A program made the position numbers and the translations under genes. A model generated the notes under the pieces. It was not told the DNA's origin, did not search any database, and saw only the letters and a program-made list of their open reading frames with translations. From positions 1 through 16,763 of the forward strand of contig JAFOCZ010000076.1 in assembly GCA_017380955.1 (NCBI GenBank): DNA of 16,763 nt, read 5' to 3'. This DNA comes from Alistipes sp. Lineage in GTDB: Bacteria > Bacteroidota > Bacteroidia > Bacteroidales > Rikenellaceae. Of this stretch, positions 13,602-16,763 are shown in pieces. Position 1 is the stretch's first letter. Every line of letters starts with the position of its first letter.

Positions 13602-14657
13602 ATGAACGAACAGTTAGAGGCGCTGCTACGCCAAATCATACACCCCGAGACGGAGCAGAACATCGTTGATAGTGGCTTTGTGGATCGTGCGGATATGGGT
13701 GAGGATGGCTCTGTGGCTATAACACTACGTTTCCAGAAGGCTCGTGACCCCTTTGCGCAGAAGGTGAAGCGCCAGGTTGAGGAGTTGATGACAAAGGTAT
13801 ATCCCGAGAGTAAGTGTATGGTCATCATCCGCGAGGCAGCACCAAAGCCACGCCGCCAGGAGAATATTACAACAACTACCGAGATTACACGCGTTATCGC
13901 CGTGGCATCGGGTAAGGGTGGTGTCGGTAAGTCTACGGTTACTGCAAACCTCGCCGTGGCATTGCGCCAGAGAGGTTATAACGTGGGTATCCTGGATGCT
14001 GATATCTATGGTCCTTCGCAGAATAAGATGTTTGGCTGCGAGGGTTATATCCCCGATGCTGAGCGCGACGAGGAGGGTCACGACTTTATCATCCCTTGCC
14101 AGTCGCTGGGTATCAAGATTATGTCTATAGGCTTCTTCATTAAGTCTACAGATGCCTTGATGTGGCGTGGTGGTATGGCTGTGAACGCCCTTCACCAACT
14201 TATCCACCAGACACGTTGGGGTAAGTTAGACTACCTGTTGGTGGACCTTCCTCCAGGTACGGGAGATATTCACCTTTCTATTATCAACGAGTTGAAGATA
14301 TCGGGTGCTGTTATAGTCTCTACACCTCAACAGGTTGCCGTGGCGGATGTTATCCGTGGTGTTGAGATGTTCCGTCATCCACAGGTTAACATTCCTGTGT
14401 TGGGTATTGTGGAGAATATGGCGTGGTTTACACCTGAGGAGTTGCCTAACAACCGTTACTATCTGTTTGGTAAGGGTGGCGCAGCACGCTATGCTCAGGA
14501 GAGTGGCGTAGATGTATTGGGCGAAGTACCTATCATTCAGTCTATTATGGAGGGTAGCGACGAGGGACGTCCTGCGGGTGGTTACGATCCACGTGTAGAG
14601 GAGTATTACGCTGCTATCGCTGCGAAGATTGTTGAAAAGTTACCTGCGGAGTGTTAA
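13602..14657 (+). CDS. mrp: Mrp/ApbC-family P-loop ATPase, Fe-S cluster carrier
   Basis: This 351-residue protein has an N-terminal MIP18/DUF59 domain (about 3-80), then a Mrp/NBP35 ATPase domain: deviant Walker A GKGGVGKST (104-112), switch DADIYGPSQ (132-140), and VDLPPGTGD (214-222). Family members bind and transfer 4Fe-4S clusters at a dimer interface, usually through a CxxC motif. Here the matching segment (about 271-290) reads ENMAWFTPEELPNN and then YYLFGKGG, with no Cys at all. The only Cys are 72, 146, 166 and the last residue, 351. I believe this variant is common among Bacteroidota, so it is probably ancestral rather than a defect, but it leaves open how a cluster would be held. 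It lies 20 bp after sppA and ends before a strong terminator. Confidence 0.95.
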   Translation: MNEQLEALLRQIIHPETEQNIVDSGFVDRADMGEDGSVAITLRFQKARDPFAQKVKRQVEELMTKVYPESKCMVIIREAAPKPRRQENITTTTEITRVIAVASGKGGVGKSTVTANLAVALRQRGYNVGILDADIYGPSQNKMFGCEGYIPDAERDEEGHDFIIPCQSLGIKIMSIGFFIKSTDALMWRGGMAVNALHQLIHQTRWGKLDYLLVDLPPGTGDIHLSIINELKISGAVIVSTPQQVAVADVIRGVEMFRHPQVNIPVLGIVENMAWFTPEELPNNRYYLFGKGGAARYAQESGVDVLGEVPIIQSIMEGSDEGRPAGGYDPRVEEYYAAIAAKIVEKLPAEC

Positions 14658-14709
14658 AAACAGTGTTGAAAAATGTTGAGCAAATTTTGAAAAATAAATT
14701 TGCAGAATC

Positions 14710-14744
14710 GAAACGGTCGTTGCATATACGGCCGTTTCTTTTTT
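14710..14744 (+). terminator. Rho-independent terminator of the sppA-mrp unit
   Basis: GAAACGGTCGT (14710-14720) pairs with ACGGCCGTTTC (14728-14738) as an unbroken 11-bp stem with one U-G pair and a 7-nt loop, followed by a T run to 14744. It lies 53 bp after the mrp stop. Confidence 0.92.
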
Positions 14745-15160
14745 GCAAGAGAAAAGAATAAATTTTCTTTCAACAACGATTTTTAATTTTTACGGGAGTT
14801 TATAAATAGTCTATGTTAATAAAATAAAGAAGTTAATATGTTGATAATGTTTATCAACAACTGTTCATATCTTTTCTATTTTATTGATTTTTAAATATTT
14901 ATAAAGAAAAATAATAAAAAAGAATAAGAAAAAATGTTGAAAAACCTCAGCCACCAAAGTTACTAACACAATCAACACCTATTATTATTTCTATTTAATT
15001 TTTAATATTTAAATATAAGTATAAAAAAATAAAAAACTAATGTTTACAACTCGGGTGACGATGCCCGAAAATTTCTACTACGATAACCTCCCAGGATTCC
15101 ACACACTCTGCCCACCTCAACATCCCCGCCCTACCTTATATATAAAAAGAGAAGAAAATA
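14745..15160. other. Long AT-rich intergenic region, no confident gene
   Basis: This is more than 400 bp with no long open frame. Most of it (14745-15045) is very AT-rich with A- and T-runs. It holds TTWTCAACA-type 9-mers, including a perfect inverted pair. A GC-richer island at about 15045-15145 has a short hairpin (TCGGG 15051-15055 with CCCGA 15064-15068) and a possible small frame. A control region, an sRNA locus or an origin-like region are all possible. Confidence 0.6.
14839..14859. repeat. Perfect 9-bp inverted repeat of a DnaA-box-like 9-mer
   Basis: TGTTGATAA (14839-14847) and TTATCAACA (14851-14859) are exact reverse complements 3 bp apart. Each half differs from the classical DnaA box TTATCCACA at one base. 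Single related 9-mers (TGTTGAAAA) lie at 14664-14672 and 14935-14943. Confidence 0.6.
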
Positions 15161-15192
15161 TTTCGTGGTGTGGAAAATTATTCGTAACTTTG
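15161..15192 (+). promoter_or_regulatory. Bacteroidota-type promoter of iorA
   Basis: TAACTTTG at 15185-15192 matches TAnnTTTG exactly, with a TTTC (15161-15164) 20 bp upstream as an imperfect -33. Transcription would start near 15199, giving a leader of about 75 nt. Confidence 0.65.
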
Positions 15193-15197
15193 ACAAG

Positions 15198-15233
15198 ATA
15201 ACTATACACCTATACGTTTGTAGGTGTGGTTAT
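15198..15233 (+). promoter_or_regulatory. Hairpin at the 5' end of the iorA transcript
   Basis: ATAAC and ACACCTA (15198-15202, 15206-15212) pair with TAGGTGT and GTTAT (15221-15227, 15229-15233) around an 8-nt loop, with a small internal bulge. Given the promoter position, it would sit at the very start of the mRNA, where such hairpins can protect against decay. It is not followed by a T run. Confidence 0.5.
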
Positions 15234-15272
15234 ACTGAATTTGTAAAATTTCAAACCTAAAACAATAACGAT

Positions 15273-16763
15273 ATGAGAAAACTACTTCTCGGTGACGAGG
15301 CTATTGCTCAGGCTGCTATCGATGCAGGTCTGTCGGGTGTATATGCTTACCCAGGAACTCCGTCTACCGAAATCACAGAATTTATCCAACTTCGCGAGGA
15401 GAAGCGTGGCGATGCCCAGAATCCTATCTTCTGCCGCTGGGCTACAAACGAGAAGACCGCTATGGAGGGTGCTCTCGGTATGTCTTATATGGGCAAGCGT
15501 GCTTTGGTATGTATGAAGCACGTAGGTATGAACGTGGCTGCCGATCCATTTGTTAACTCTGCTATGACAGGTGTTAATGGTGGTTTGGTTGTTGTTGCTG
15601 CTGATGACCCATCTATGCACTCATCACAGAACGAGCAGGACTCTCGTTTCTATGGTAAGTTTGCGTTGATGCCTATCTTCGAGCCATCAAACCAGCAGGA
15701 GGCTTATGAGATGACACGCGCTGCTTTTGAGTTGTCAGAGGCTTTCAAACTCCCAGTATTGATGCGTGTGACAACACGTATGGCACACTCTCGTGCTGTT
15801 GTGGAGATTACCGATGAGCCACGTAAGCAGAATGAGATCTCACGTCCTGAGGATGTACGTCGCTGGATTTTGTTGCCAGCATTCGCCAAGAAGCGCTATG
15901 TAGAACTTCTCGCACAGCAGGATGACCTCCAGAAGGCTGCTGTAGAGTCTAAGTTCAACTGGTACAAGAAGGGTGAGAATCCTGCACAGGGTGTTATCAC
16001 CACAGGTATCGCATATAACTACTATATGGAGAACTGCGCAGATTGCAACTCTCGCAGCGTTCTCAAGATTTCGCAGTACCCACTCCCAGTAGCACTCATC
16101 GAGAAGATGGTTGAGGATGGCGCTAAGGAGATTCTCGTTATGGAGGAGGGTCAGCCAGTTGTTGAGGAGATGGTACGCGCTATCGTTCCTTCAACAGTTG
16201 TGGTTAAGGGTCGTTTGACTGGTGACCTCCCACGTGTTGGCGAACTTACCCCAGACTCAGTACGAAAGTCATTGGGTATGGCAGCATTGGAGAACTTGGA
16301 GGCTGATGATATCGTTGTAGCACGCCCACCAGCATTGTGCCAGGGTTGTGGTCACCGCGATATGTATAAGGCGTTGAACGAGGTTGCTGCAGAGTATGAG
16401 AATCCACGTATCTTCGGCGATATCGGTTGCTACACATTGGGTGCTTTGCCTCCATTCCAGGCTCTTCACGCTTGTGTGGAGATGGGTGCTTCAATCACTA
16501 TGGCTAAGGGTGCATCGGATGCTGGTCAGTTCCCATCATTTGCGGTTATCGGCGACTCTACATTCACACACTCTGGTATGACAGGTTTGTTGGATTGTGT
16601 GAACTCTAACGCTAATGTTGTTATCGTTATCTCTGATAACCTCACAACAGGTATGACCGGTGGTCAGGACTCAGCAGGCACTGGTAAGATTGAGGATATC
16701 TGCCGTGGTGTGGGTGTTGCTCCTGAGCACGTACGTGTTGTTGTGCCTCTACCAAAGAACATG
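15273..16763 (+). CDS. iorA: Indolepyruvate:ferredoxin oxidoreductase, alpha subunit (IorA), cut by the window edge
   Basis: The frame runs open from the ATG at 15273 to the last base, 497 residues so far; related proteins have about 530 or more. IorA with IorB oxidatively decarboxylates aryl-pyruvates (from Trp, Phe, Tyr transamination) to aryl-acetyl-CoA, reducing ferredoxin in the cytosol. The N-terminal pyrimidine-binding domain starts LLLGDEAIAQAAIDAG and YAYPGTPSTEI (24-34), and DDPSMHSSQNEQDSR is at 111-125. The C-terminal TPP domain has RPPALCQGCGHRDMY (351-365), GDIGCYTLGALPP (382-394), and the TPP-Mg motif GDST...SDN (427-456). A C-terminal ferredoxin domain, if any, would lie outside. 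iorB is expected downstream. It has its own promoter and a 5' hairpin. Confidence 0.95.
   Translation, partial: MRKLLLGDEAIAQAAIDAGLSGVYAYPGTPSTEITEFIQLREEKRGDAQNPIFCRWATNEKTAMEGALGMSYMGKRALVCMKHVGMNVAADPFVNSAMTGVNGGLVVVAADDPSMHSSQNEQDSRFYGKFALMPIFEPSNQQEAYEMTRAAFELSEAFKLPVLMRVTTRMAHSRAVVEITDEPRKQNEISRPEDVRRWILLPAFAKKRYVELLAQQDDLQKAAVESKFNWYKKGENPAQGVITTGIAYNYYMENCADCNSRSVLKISQYPLPVALIEKMVEDGAKEILVMEEGQPVVEEMVRAIVPSTVVVKGRLTGDLPRVGELTPDSVRKSLGMAALENLEADDIVVARPPALCQGCGHRDMYKALNEVAAEYENPRIFGDIGCYTLGALPPFQALHACVEMGASITMAKGASDAGQFPSFAVIGDSTFTHSGMTGLLDCVNSNANVVIVISDNLTTGMTGGQDSAGTGKIEDICRGVGVAPEHVRVVVPLPKNM

Overview
The window looks like chromosomal DNA of a Bacteroidales bacterium (phylum Bacteroidota). 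Several signs agree. Start codons have A-rich leaders instead of Shine-Dalgarno sequences. Promoter-like sites match the Bacteroidota pattern TTTG-N19/20-TAnnTTTG. There is a lipoprotein with a BACON-like domain. The housekeeping proteins (FabF/FabG, DnaB, YifB, 67K-type SppA, Mrp without its usual CxxC, IorA) look like members of that phylum. I cannot fix the genus from sequence alone.

Layout. Positions 1-1413 (+) hold the 3' end of fabF and then fabG, two steps of type II fatty-acid elongation, closed by a long hairpin at 1457-1499. Positions 1670-5083 are on the minus strand: a tight four-gene cluster (LolC/E-type permease, menG/ubiE, an LEA14-like exported protein, a SPOR-like exported protein) and then a separately transcribed cysteine-rich small lipoprotein with its own promoter and terminator. 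Positions 5385-8082 (+) hold two lipoprotein genes, each with a near-consensus promoter and followed by a hairpin: a large BACON-like protein with four repeat units, and a smaller AT-rich orphan.

Positions 8281-14657 (+) are housekeeping: dnaB (replicative helicase, with an operator-like repeat array over its promoter), yifB/comM, sppA and mrp. The last two are 20 bp apart and probably co-transcribed. Two kinds of short intergenic repeat lie here: a GTGAAAAG-type element after dnaB (also at 1571-1609 in the other orientation) and an AATTAGTAATGAGT tandem array after yifB. Positions 14658-15272 are a long gene-poor, AT-rich stretch with a strong terminator, several TTWTCAACA 9-mers including a perfect inverted pair, a small GC-richer island, and the promoter and 5' hairpin of iorA. 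iorA (indolepyruvate:ferredoxin oxidoreductase alpha subunit) runs off the right edge.

I found no CRISPR array, tRNA, rRNA, transposase or phage gene, and no clear multi-gene novel system. The best leads are the 17-cysteine lipoprotein, the SSB-tip-like end of DnaB, the altered FabG C-terminus, the dnaB operator array and the motif-bearing AT-rich region before iorA.
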